Source: Rhynchonema sp. JSB1_4 (lineage: Eukaryota; Nematoda; Chromadorea; Monhysterida; Xyalidae). Taken from it: 64,000 nucleotides of DNA. Under the pieces are notes generated by a model, which was not told where the DNA came from, did no database searches, and was given only the letters and a program-made list of their open reading frames with translations. The DNA lies in NCBI GenBank assembly GCA_030248065.1, contig JASAMV010008188.1, forward strand, positions 1-64,000, in the 5' to 3' direction. A program made the position numbers and the translations under genes. Below, piece by piece: positions 24,501 through 34,912 of this stretch. The stretch's first letter is position 1, and each line of letters opens with the position of its first letter.

Positions 24501-25413
24501 CCCCGAGGCTGTCATGACGACCAAGATATAGGATTTGTACTGCTCAGCAGATTAAAAGATGCGACAGGAATTGGGGTCAGCCTCTCCTAACTTGTACCAG
24601 CTTCTCATGTTGAATTCCAAGTCTACCCTCAGGCTGTCAAGCGTGGCCAAACATTCAATCCACCTTCATCTGCTGAATCTTCTAACCCAGTTATAACTTT
24701 TCGTCCCATTTTTGTCAAACTTTTCCACAACTTTCTTTCATTTTGTTTATCACGAGATTACCGCGGTGACAAGAGCCCGGTCTTGGCTGCGATTCAATCA
24801 GCTGCAAGTTCAGGTGACCGACAGCGACGTTGTCTGCGTCAAAATCTTTGCTTTTTGCAAGGTCTTTTTGTATAGCAATTATCAACGTACACACCATTGT
24901 GCCGATGCGTAATAAAGCCTTTACAAACTCATACAAGAACTGTTGCTTACGTACCACTCATATTCTCTTTTATGAACGCGGCCATTTCATGCTCAGTTGA
25001 TCAGTTGCCATGCTATATGTGATTAGACTGATACCCTACTTTCAGGAAATGAGCCTCGATAATTTAGGCTCATTTTTCCAAATGAGATGTTATTCACTGC
25101 AACAGAAAAATACCAACAAATTTGCCATGGGTTGATTTCGTCGTCGCGTGCGAGCAAGTGATGTCAATGTTGTTGATTTTGCACTTGATCTACCTCTCAA
25201 TTGGTTCGTTATCTCTCATTTGTGAAGAATGAAGGAAAGTGCAACGAGAAGTATGACTGCAGCTCCATTATTTCGACTGTTTTATTAGCCTTCAGCTTGT
25301 GCTTGGGCTCTACATATCATCAGGTTTAGGCTTGAGCCAAATTTCAAAGGTGCACTTCAAGCTCGCACTTCACTTCAGCGTGCTGTCACAGCGCTGCCGT
25401 GCAACATACCCAG
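21578..25413. other. region between myosin and the EGF/LDLa gene, no supported gene
   Basis: The myosin 5' UTR and promoter should start at the left edge. I found no TATA-like element that I would defend. No exon chain could be traced. An open frame at about 22,260-22,480 (plus) and another at 23,281-23,679 (minus) read as ordinary protein but have no recognisable domain or partner exons. A broken EGF-like fragment lies at 24,373-24,450. The missing 5' exons of the plus-strand receptor may be here or further left. Confidence 0.45.
24373..24450 (+). pseudogene. frameshifted EGF-like fragment
   Basis: After a plausible acceptor (TGTTCGCAG) one frame reads GVCNHDNACPG. One base later, another frame reads CLDNGTYVCEC, ending in a TAG stop soon after. 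Together they match the cysteine spacing of half an EGF module, but only if one base is added near CCCGGG at about 24,401. It could be an exon of the neighbouring receptor carrying an assembly error, or a decayed duplicate. The lack of a traced donor favours decay. Confidence 0.3.
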
Positions 25414-28400
25414 CTGCTCGAATACCCATGTGCTGCTGATCTTGATTCTATCACAAGCCCTTGTCACTCTTTGGCCCACTGTATCCCGGTCAGGAATGTG
25501 TGTGCTTGCAGAGAAGGGCACATTGGCGACGGAATGTACTGCATGAAAGGTTTGTTCGGGTATGGGGCCTTCATTTATCCTGTTTTCGGTTTGTGAAAGC
25601 GTGGCAACTCATGTGCTTTCACTATTTTCTCAAGTTCCGACCTCGTTCAGCAATGGTAACAGCAATTCCTTCAAATATCGCAGATCTAACATCACATTCT
25701 TGCAGACAACTGCACGAGTGGCGACCTGACGTGTGGCGTTAACGCAGAATGTCGTTCCTTCAAATGGTACAACGACGCCAAGGTGCTGCAGATCACGCAA
25801 CGTTGTGTGTGCATGTCGGGATACTTTGGCGATCCGGAAACGGGATGCGATATGGGTAGGTTGTTATTAGAAGTGACACACTTTTTGTCGTTTTTGCTTC
25901 CCGAAAACGAACTGACGTAATTGATGTTTCACACAGGCGCGTGTGCACCAGAACGAAACGCGTGCTCAAAGAACGCAGTGTGTCTCACTGACACTGTCGG
26001 GTTGACGCACAAGTGCTTCTGCAAAACTGGGTACACTGGCGATGGACATGAATGTTTCACAGGTGTGCGAAAATGCCTTTTCAAATTGACTAGTTAATAA
26101 TCATTAGTGTATCTCTTTTCAGATGTCTGTATCACCAACAGCTCACTATGTCGGCAACACAGCGAAGTGTGCGTACCGACTGGTGAGGCGCAGTACAAAT
26201 GTGAATGTGCTGCCAATCACGTCAGAGCAGCTGACGGCACTTGTTTATTGGGTTGGTACAGTTGCAGAAGACCAATACCATGTTGTTCAATATCGCCTAA
26301 AATTGGATTCTTCTATCAGACCCATGTGCATCGGGTGACCACAACTGTCCAGCGCATTCATTGTGTTCAACAACCGCCACCGGTGACTACCAGTGCACAT
26401 GCCAATTGCACTACTATTGGACTGAGCTGCGAACGTGCGAGAGACGTGTGTTGATTTTCTCATAGAAAACATTCCAATGTTCTCTTGCAGATGGCGGGAT
26501 TTACATTTTCAGACCCGTGTTCCACCACGACTGATCATAGCTGTTCACAGAATGCACTGTGCATTGAACACAGGTCCAGCCAGACTGGTAAACTGCTGCC
26601 GGACTACACTTGCAGATGCATTGGAGGCTTCTTTGGCGATGGACATGTTTGTACACCAGGTAATCGATTAACTGTCAACGATAAACGTTTCAACAAATTT
26701 CTGTTGACTCAAAACGTTTCCAAATGTTCTGTGCCATGTTTCCATACCCGTGTCATCACAATCTACACCACTGTCCCAACAATTCCCAATGTGTGAGTGA
26801 TGGCAGAGGCAGTTACACGTGCACATGCCCACCAATGGAATTCACAATCAATGGCACTTGTGTGAAGCATCTGTGTGTCACGCAGCCAGAGAAACTGTGC
26901 TCGGAACACGCGCGGTGAGTGTAGCTGTGCTCAGACAGGATTCGAACTCGCTCGTTTTATACATTTACAATACAATCGTCTAATCGATTGAGCTACACAG
27001 CAGGCATAAACTATGTACATTACCTATAGTTACGAAAGCCATCATATTGCAGCTGCGTGCCCATCAACGCACACGACTACCAGTGCTCGTGCAATCACCC
27101 TTATCGGGCTGATGTTTCAAACCCAAGTGTGTGTGTGTTGAACGAAGCTGATGCCAAATGCAAAGAAGGACAGTTTGCGTGCAATGATGAAAGCTATCAA
27201 TGCATCCCAGTGGATTGGGTCCGGGACGGCACCACTGATTGTATGAACAATGCTGACGAACAGGTATGTATGATGACATCTGGAGGTGATACTGCGCATT
27301 AAAATTAAAAGGGAAGTCATTTCCTCCTATTCCAGGTCGACCTATGTGCACTGCACCAACATGAATGTCATCCACAGGCTAAATGTGTGTCCTATCCGAA
27401 CAACACATTCAATTGCGTGTGTCCGAGACAGTACGAAGGTTTGTTTCATAATTGGTTTTTTACATTGGTTTTTTACCTCTTTGCAAAATTAATTTTGAGT
27501 TCCGGTTCGCAGGCGACGGTTTCACGTGCCATCTAAGTGTCATCCAACCAACGAACAGTACAATCGGTCGTAACGTGACCGGTCGAATCGGTGACCCAAA
27601 TGCCCCAATCACGCCACCAACCACGACCGATTCACCAATCGTTGAATGCGATCAATCAATGTCCGATCGATATCGATGTGTGAATAGCGATCGATGTGTT
27701 CGATTAGATCGATTGTTGGATGGCAATAGCGACTGTGACCAGGGCGATGATGAAGGTGATGTTTCAATCGAAATAACTGTAGAACCGTCTCTTGCATCAA
27801 TAACAAACAACAAATGTTTCAGACATTGCCGCACTGACCAACACCGATGAATGTCTCCATACCGAGCAGAATCTGTGCCATCAAAGTGCTGGCTGTTGGA
27901 ACATCGTACGGGGCAAATACGCGTGCATTTGTGAAGCTGGGTAAGACCTTCGACCTCTACCAACAAACCATAAGTTGACCATACAATTTAGCTACACAAG
28001 CACTCCATCATGAAACAGGTACCATGGCAGCACTGGGTTCTTGTGCAGACGCACAGTGGACGACAACGGACATCCATTGCCCGCCGAACAGCTAACCATT
28101 GCCATAATTGAAAGCGATCGACGATTCACGAGCGAAAATGGTTCGAAAAATGAAGTTTTGTTTGTTTTTGGACTTCAACATTTTGTGAAACATTACAGAT
28201 TTCACCCAACGTCTGCCTGGTCGGTGCGCGGCGGGAGAGTTTGACTGTGGCACAATCAGAATGCAATGTTTGTCAATGTCAAAGTTCAGAGACGGGACCG
28301 ATGATTGTGACAACGGCAGTGATGAATGTTGGTTGCAGAACTTACAGGACCAACCCTAATGACAGCTAAATTAGGAACTGCGACACTCTTTGATGCTCAG

Positions 28401-31384
28401 GGTGCTTCCACGACCAGGTCTGGTGTGGCGAATTCTGTGTGGCTAAAGAGGACTATTCGCCCAATGGATGTATGGACAGAAAACGTGAGAACATTTTGCG
28501 ACAATTAAAAAAAGTGAAAGGTGTTTAAAAGTAGCACTTGCAGGCGAAAAAATCTGTTCCTACCCGATTGATGACATGATGCCGTGTCGTGGTTACGGGC
28601 AATGCGTACTGCCTGAATGGGTGCTCAATGACGAGCAAGACTGTCTTGATGGCAGCGACGAAGGTACTGGCTAGAGTCTCAATGTGTCGGAAGGGTTTTC
28701 AAAATCATCTATTCCATTATGTTTTCAGACCATTCCTACGTGCAGCTATTCCGGAGGTTCAACACCACTGCAACAAGTACAACTTCTACAGTGCCAGCCA
28801 CAAATAGTGGCACAATTGATAGATCTGTGGCCACAACAACAACGGTTGTTGTAACTCATGATAAACACTCAACCACTGCACCGTTGCATGAAACATCAAC
28901 TGGTTGGATGGATCTGTCAAATATCTCAACTGATCAATCAATCACAACGAATCACCCACCTGATACATCAAATGCGGTGGTGGATTCTGATTCCTCCACC
29001 ACTGAACTGAGTTCACAATTGAAAGCCAGCACTGTGACTTCAGGTTCGATAAAAATTCAGATTTATGGAAGTAATTATCTCTCTAATTGTTGGTAGTTTA
29101 ATCGAATCTTCGTGAAAACTGTCGTTCGATGCGGAAACTAATGCCGATTCTTGTTTCAGGTGTAATTGGTGCATTAACTGCGGCATCCGCCGTTGATACA
29201 CGAAGCCCAAACGTCAGTGGCAACCCAGTCACTAAAAGTTCATCAGGTGTAATTGAAACATCAACCACAAGCACTGCTGCAATTGCAACTGGATCAATGA
29301 ATTCAGTGGACATAACAACTGCAAGTACACAAGCTCCAGCTACATCACCCAGCGTGGCTGCTACAAATGGGGCCTTCGTCAGTAGCTTAGGCGTGATTGA
29401 TAGTGCAGGTTGGGCTTGAATGCTCAAGAGCATCTCTGTTTGCATTTTTGGCACCAACTACCATGTACGTGAAACATTACTTCAGACCTAACTCGTTTAC
29501 CAGTCGAATTGATTGAATCCTCCACACGCAATACAGTCACCGAAATGCATCCTGTTTTGGAGCAAGGAGAACTGCAGGGACCGGACAACCGGGTCACAAC
29601 AACAGGCACCACCACTGTTGAAACATCACCCATGGTCAATGTACAGAAAAGCACCACTGCTGGTTGGTAGTACCTACATGCATTTCGATGTTTGCGATTC
29701 TTTTTAGTCAGTTCAAACACTTTTTCTATCATAGATTCTCGATTCCTCCACTTTGATGCCAAGCTCAGCACAACCCCTCAGATCCAGATGGCAGGCGCAA
29801 GGTTTCAGAATTTTGTATTTTTCACCTAATTTTTTCAACGCTTTTGCCCATGATGGTACACATTTCAGTTTGTGCTCCGGTCTCACCATATTCACCTGGT
29901 GCATTCCACTATGGGTGGCTCTGTTGCTCGCCTTGATCAGTCTACTATTGGCACTGATCCTGGTATGGTTCATCTGCATTCGCGCCAATCACACCAGAGT
30001 TTCGGATTCGAGACAGAACTCGGCATCAGAGCGTGCACCCATAAATCAACCGCATGATCAACAAGTCAGGGAGGCTTGGTCAGCTAGTCCTCCGGCGCAA
30101 TCAGGTATATATTTAATCTAAAGTCAACGTAAACAAAAATTGAGATAAAAATGGGCTCTTTTTTAGCAAACATTGCATCCGAGGGGGTGGTTACCGCGGC
30201 TGGCACAGTCGCGGCCACTTCGCATATGAGCGCCTCATCAAGTCCGTTTTCGAACAACAAAGCTGCTGCGGTGAGATCAAAATTACAATTCCGCATTCTG
30301 ATAAAAATTATGTATTCAAAAATTTTCCATCAATACTTTCACTTCAGCACCATATCGAGGCGCAAGTGCTGAGCGCTAGCGCCCAACGTGTTTGCGACAC
30401 CCCGACCATTTGGGAAACGTACAAGCGATACGCGCGCAAATTTAGAAAACGTAAGGGATCAGCCAGATAGACCAAAAGCCCGAAACACGGACATAGAAAA
30501 AATTGTATTTCGGGTTTCGGGTCTATCTGGTCGAGCCCTGATCTCCTTTTTGATTTTTTCTGACAAAAATCACGAAAACGATAAACTGCAGTGTCAAAAA
30601 GCGGTAATGGCGGTGGTAGTCTATCGTCATCCACAAGCACGTTGGCTGGCCGCGTGCCCATACGACCATCGCGTATACCAATACCTCAACGTGAAACATC
30701 ATCCAACAATCAATTACAAGACAGCAATGGTTCCCGGGTGTCGAAGGTGCAGCAAAGAGAGAGACTGCAAAGCATTCAGGAATTAGGTAAACCTGTTTCA
30801 AAGATTTCTTTGCAAAGTTTGGGTGCGGGTTCTATCTTGGTCACGTGAGCTTTTGGTGTCAAGGATCTATAGTCGTAGCCGTAGGCAGTGGCTAACGTCG
30901 AAAAGTATCCGAAATGAAAACTGGCGTCACAATAGTAACGACCAAGTCATTCGATCAACACTTTTGATGACGATAGCAGGGACAAATCAGCACAACTATG
31001 AGATTGGGTATGGTGATGAAGGGTTGGACTTGCTCTTAAAAACTTCAGGCTAAGGCCCCGTTGGTTGGTTTACGTGTAGGCCTAACTCCAACTCCATACT
31101 TGAACCACGAGCTATACGAGTGTCCAACCACAGATTCGTCGCTTCCCACCTCGCACGCGCCGTCCGAATTCGGTGGCAACGCAGTGAAACGCAGTGTTCG
31201 TGCTTCGGCCAACAGCAACGGGGCGATTGACGCGTATGAAGAGTGGAAAATGAAGATGGACCTGGCCGATGACCAACAATCAATCAGATCAATCAATCAC
31301 GATAATGATCCGTTGCAGTGGGTTTGGGATCATTTGACGTCCGACTTAAAACTCTCTACATGTCAATCTTGCTTTGAAATATAA
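25414..31384 (+). CDS. EGF/LDLa-repeat single-pass membrane receptor (5' incomplete)
   Basis: Traced exons are 25414-25549, 25706-25855, 25937-26062, 26123-26251, 26320-26447, 26491-26659, about 26718-26914, 27053-27263, 27336-27438, 27513-27755, 27823-27940, 28019-28140, 28199-28327, 28401-28484, 28544-28663, 28729-29070, 29160-29408, 29486-29662, 29735-29801, 29869-30104, 30167-30270, 30348-30450, 30592-30786 and 31049-31384. Most junctions are phase 1, as in shuffled extracellular modules. Order: about eight EGF modules, LDLa (CKEGQFAC...DCMNNADEQ), EGF, LDLa, EGF-like, then three LDLa (DCDNGSDE, a degenerate one, DCLDGSDE). A Thr/Ser-rich stalk of about 250 residues follows, then one hydrophobic helix (PLWVALLLALISLLLALI) and a tail of about 270 residues containing RVPIRPSRIPIPQ. 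Modules recall nematode MUP-4/MUA-3 or LRP-type receptors, but no orthologue is claimed. Uncertain points: the acceptor near 26,718 lacks AG, the 26445/26491 junction has alternatives, and the last junction phase does not agree. The start codon was not found. Confidence 0.85.
26928..27002 (-). pseudogene. tRNA-like sequence (possible tRNA-Tyr pseudogene) in a receptor intron
   Basis: On the minus strand the sequence has an A-box-like TAGCTCAATCGATTAGA, a seven-base loop TTGTAAA with GTA in the anticodon position, and a B-box-like GAGTTCGAATCCT. Stem pairing is imperfect: the acceptor stem has two mismatches and the T stem one, and the anticodon stem relies on G-U pairs. It is best read as a decayed tRNA or a tRNA-derived SINE head, lying antisense in the intron 26915-27052. 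Confidence 0.4.
29878..29985 (+). other. transmembrane helix of the EGF/LDLa receptor
   Basis: Within exon 29869-30104 the frame encodes IPLWVALLLALISLLLALI followed by LVWFICIRAN, about 24 hydrophobic residues ended by Arg and an Asn/His/Arg stretch. The cysteine-rich modules lie before it and the polar, Pro/Ser-rich part after it. This fits a type I membrane protein with the modules outside the cell. Confidence 0.8.
30457..30543. mobile_element. small foldback element in a receptor intron
   Basis: The ends GATCAGCCAGATAGACC and GGTCTATCTGGTCGAGCCCTGATC (complementary over about 29 nt with a few mismatches) form a hairpin around AACACGGACATAGAAAAAAT. It occupies most of intron 30451-30591. 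Family unknown. Confidence 0.65.
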
Positions 31385-31388
31385 AGTC

Positions 31389-31394
31389 AATAAA
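31389..31394 (+). terminator. AATAAA polyadenylation signal, 5 nt after the receptor stop codon
   Basis: AATAAA begins four bases after the TAA of the receptor frame. If used, the 3' UTR would be only about 20-30 nt. No equally good signal follows within 250 nt. Confidence 0.5.
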
Positions 31395-32119
31395 TCAAGG
31401 AATCAATTCTTCAATTCCATCAGTCAAGTATGCAACTCAACAGGTCCTTCAATCAATCCATTGATCTAAAAGCTATGTAAGCAAGCAGTCGACCGATTAA
31501 CTTTCAGAGACTCCTGGACCATTCACCCCAACCGACCCAAGCACAGGGGCGCACAAAGTATGGGAAGGGGTGATCTGCAAATCATAAACGAAATTTGATA
31601 AAATAAGACAAAATGGTGATTATTTCACGGGCATATCATTTCTCCGAATTTTTCGATTCTGTTATTTTTGTTGTTGCTTTCGGTTTGTATTTTTCGCCAG
31701 CTATATTTGTTCATCATCTGTGATTCGCTGGTACCTATTGTCTTTGGTTGGAATGATTTTCACTATTTTTGAATGCAGATGGTCTGTGATCACCTACTTG
31801 TATAAAACGATCAAGTCTTGCATCGAAGTCGAGTATGTGTGTGTAACAACCGGCGGATGAGGGAGAAGGAATAATGATCATGAGTTCAATGCTAAAGAAG
31901 CGAAACCGATGTGTGAAAGCACAGCAGTGTCGTCCACTTAGATAGTCAACAGTCGAGTCCCACTCAGCGTGTTGACGACGGGTGTCGAACACTTGTGTTG
32001 ACGACTGTACCATCAGCCGAACTGAGCTGTTGTGAGCTTTGGTCAAGCTTTTTGATTCTTGTACTGTCACCGTGTCAACAATTTTAACCCTAATTGGGAA
32101 ACAAAACAAGCTGATCATA
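31395..32119. other. intergenic between receptor and lectin genes
   Basis: No exon or RNA gene is seen on the plus strand. A 174-codon minus-strand ORF (31735-32259) overlaps the lectin signal-peptide exon and has no domain, so I treat it as chance. The promoter of the lectin gene should be in the right half, but no motif stands out. Confidence 0.45.
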
Positions 32120-33090
32120 ATGTTTCCACGTGTTTTGATTCTCACTTTGATGTGCTGTTTTCTGTTCACACGATCAGTTTGGGCAATCGCTGATGATAAA
32201 GAAATATGCGAGGTTTGAACTTTAAAAATTACTTGCAACTGAAATTCAATGTAAAACAACGTTCAAATTCATCGGCTTGTGACTAAAATGCACTTGCAGG
32301 TCAAATCCGTCACGGAATGGCGCCACAGTTCAGGTGCGCCAGTTTGGTCTCGGAAACGGATATTCCCAAAATGGTCAGAGCCTAACGAAGCATGCTTTAT
32401 TGGATTCAATGTTGAAACTCGGTCAGTTGTGCCAAATCGCAGCGCAACTATATCTGACTCTAGTTCAATGCTCTGGAACACATCATATGCAGCTGGAATG
32501 CAAGTCTTTGTGATGTTTCACCACATCCTGAGTTGACCAATGGAACGTTGACGCGAGTGGGCAATGCAATTGACTTGAGGGAGTTGACAGCTCATAATCG
32601 AGAGGTGAAGATCAATTAACCAATCAATCGATATTTTGACCAAGCTGCCAATCAATAATAATTCCAGACCGGCGGTATCTCTCAAATCCACTACAATCCC
32701 ACCGAGCTAGCCTGGTTGGGTGCCCATGTGCCCAACAACCAAGATTGCACTGATCCAGTGAATTGGTTCTGGCTGGAGAATGACCTTCGGGTTGACAGTG
32801 ACCTCTGGGCCAGTGGCTACCCCACAATTGGAGGCTGTTGTGCTGCCGTATTTGTGAACACCGTAAAGACCGATGCTAAACTGTTTTCAATGTCATGCAG
32901 TCAAAAGCTGCGTTGGTATTTGTGCCGATATGGAATAAAGTGGGTTTCTGTTATGCGATTACAGCTTCAATTTACCCAAAATAGTGCATTACTTTCAGGA
33001 CCATTCACAAACCTGAAGTTCAAACGCCAACGTCTCATCCGTATCGACACAGAGTCTGGCCATGGCATCTGTGGTGATATTTTGATCTGA
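32120..33090 (+). pseudogene. secreted C-type-lectin-like gene with one apparent frameshift
   Basis: Exon 1 (32120-32212) encodes a signal peptide, MFPRVLILTLMCCFLFTRSV followed by WAIAD. Exon 2 (32300-32604) encodes a segment with WSRKRIFPKWSEPNEACF. The frame slips by one base at about 32,509 (CTTTGTGATG), after which CDVSPHPELTNGTL continues in the shifted frame to a good donor at 32,605. Exon 3 (from 32668) has the C-type-lectin core: WFWLENDLRVDSDLWASGYP, GGCC and C-x(8)-C (CSQKLRWYLC). It ends at TGA 33088-33090, or uses a possible further intron 32938-32999. No EPN/WND calcium site is complete, so sugar binding is doubtful. The slip could be a sequencing error in TTT or a true disabling mutation. 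Confidence 0.55.
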
Positions 33091-33503
33091 TTTTTATACC
33101 ATTCATGATTGCTTCGTTAATCTTAAAATTTGTACTTTCGTTCTAAGAATTGATTCATCATTGCATTTGGTGGCAAACCACGCACCCGTCTCGACAGTGA
33201 CCTATTCGTGTGAAACGAAAATTATGCCATACTTTTTGACAAATGCATGGTTTTCTTCGTGCTTCACATTCATCGCGAAAGCTTGAGTGAAAAATCAATT
33301 GATATCTAGCGCTTTACCTTTAAGCCAGTTACAAGTGTCTAGACAACCATTTTCAAAAGTCCACAGCACACTCACGCAAACTTATTCAGACGCTTAAAAT
33401 ATAAATTGAGCCGAAATTCGGCCACGTAGGCTTTATTCAAAGTTTTCCAAGACCTGTCGTTGATCGCAGACTGAAACCTTCGACAGGACCTCGACCTGAC
33501 ACG

Positions 33504-33668
33504 ATGATGTTTCAAGCATATATTGTTGTCGTGCTGTTAATATTGGCCCTCATGATGGATCTTGGTTGGTTTGCAACACATGGCGTGACTGGGCACATGC
33601 GCGATGTAGGCGATGTTTGCAGCTTATGGAGCTGTTTCATGCCAAACATCCGTTTTTTAGCAACATAG
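33504..33668 (+). CDS. short ORF with signal-peptide-like start, paralogue 1
   Basis: The 54-codon ORF begins MMFQAYIVVVLLILALMMDL and is hydrophobic at the start. It is clearly related to the ORF at 34781, both in protein (MMFQ-YI....LLML-C/ALM-DLGW) and in the preceding CTGACAxGATGATGTTTCAA. It may be the signal-peptide exon of a lectin-like gene whose other exons are lost or untraced, because the neighbouring lectin gene also opens MF-x(4)-I-x-T/L-LM. The body after DLGWF has no recognisable domain. Confidence 0.3.
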   Translation: MMFQAYIVVVLLILALMMDLGWFATHGVTGHMRDVGDVCSLWSCFMPNIRFLAT

Positions 33669-34182
33669 GAAAAAATTTGAAGCGGTCGCAGGCCTGTCCA
33701 ATTGTGCATGTGCACTGTCAGCCACTTTGCTTGGCTTAACGAGATTTCTGGTTCACATCCTAAGGTACCAATTGTCCTATATCTTCAGCGACGGCCAGCT
33801 ACTGTATGTGCTGTCCGCCGGTTTTCCCGAAAGAACTGTGCGATTGGGCATGTAAATTTCCGGACTGCCAGTTTCAAACGGGCAAACTCTGAGAACCAAA
33901 CGAAGAGTCGAAGTTGGTTGGTTTATTGCTCTCAGTGACGCATAAAACCATGCACTTAGTGATAGAAGCACAGTTACAAGATCGGGTGGGACACAATTAC
34001 GGAAATGAAAATAGTTACAACACTGGTTATAACAAAACCACAGCAAATAAAAGCTACAAAAAGCGCCAAGGAGAGAGAAAGAGTCGAAGTGACTGTAGTG
34101 TTTTCTTATTCGATTGTCTATTCGAAGATCATAACCCACAACTCATGCATGTTTTGTATTGTTTCGCAACATATTATGTAAG

Positions 34183-34409
34183 TATAGTCCGTCCATCAGC
34201 TCATGACACTTTTATCAGATGAAAAGCTTGACAGGATCCAGTGCTGTTCCGGTTCCGGTTGGCGTACGAAAAAGAAAAGAAAGAGAAATCGGTTTTTATT
34301 TTATTTTTGTGCGCCGTTTTCTCTGACATTGCCTTGCGGAGGAACAATTTTTCACAACGAAACCTGAACCTCCCAAGCAAAAGTGCCATGAGCTGATGGA
34401 TGGACTATA
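34183..34409. mobile_element. family C MITE, copy 1
   Basis: TIRs are TATAGTCCGTCCATCAGCTC at the left and the complement of GAGCTGATGGATGGACTATA at the right, each followed inward by ATG(A/G)CACTTTT. The interior is rich in GAAAAAGAAAAGAAAG. It shares the CTCATGxCAC core with family B, so the two are probably related. Confidence 0.75.
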
Positions 34410-34780
34410 CATACAGCAGGTATGTATATATAAGGTTGGTTATCAATCACACGAATAAAAATCTTTTTGGCAAAGTCGACACGTGGTGTTTCTCTCGTTC
34501 CTGATGCAGTGCGCAGAAACTCCATGCGATAACAAAAAGAAACGATTTCTTAGCACTTTTCCTGCTACAAAACACCAAACGCAACAACTTTTTCTAGAAT
34601 GACAAAAGAATAAAAATCAGCACCCACACAAGATTGTATTCAGACATCCACGAAGGCCGAGTTCCCTTGTTTTCATGTAAATCGAATGCAGTGTTTCTGT
34701 GCTCCATTTTCGCCATACTTTCTCCAAAACCAGAGTACTCCATCTGGCAGAAATTATACAAGAAGCGTCCATCTGACAAG

Positions 34781-34912
34781 ATGATGTTTCAAATGTACAT
34801 CGCTGCTGCTCTGTTGATGTTGGCGTGCCTCATGTTAGACCTGGGTTGGTTGACCTTCACGATTGTGTGCATGGGTAAGGTAGACATTCGCTGGCTGAGA
34901 ATCAAGTTCTAG
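34781..34912 (+). CDS. short ORF with signal-peptide-like start, paralogue 2
   Basis: The 43-codon ORF begins MMFQMYIAAALLMLACLMLD. A strong donor (ATGG|GTAAGG) follows the hydrophobic part at about 34,872, so the coding part may be a first exon whose partner is unknown. It is a duplicate of the ORF at 33504. The copies agree from about 12 nt before the ATG through about 75 coding nt. Confidence 0.35.
   Translation: MMFQMYIAAALLMLACLMLDLGWLTFTIVCMGKVDIRWLRIKF

Noticed and set aside
31735..32259. 174-codon minus-strand ORF
   Set aside because: It is antisense to the lectin signal-peptide exon, with no domain and no splice partners.
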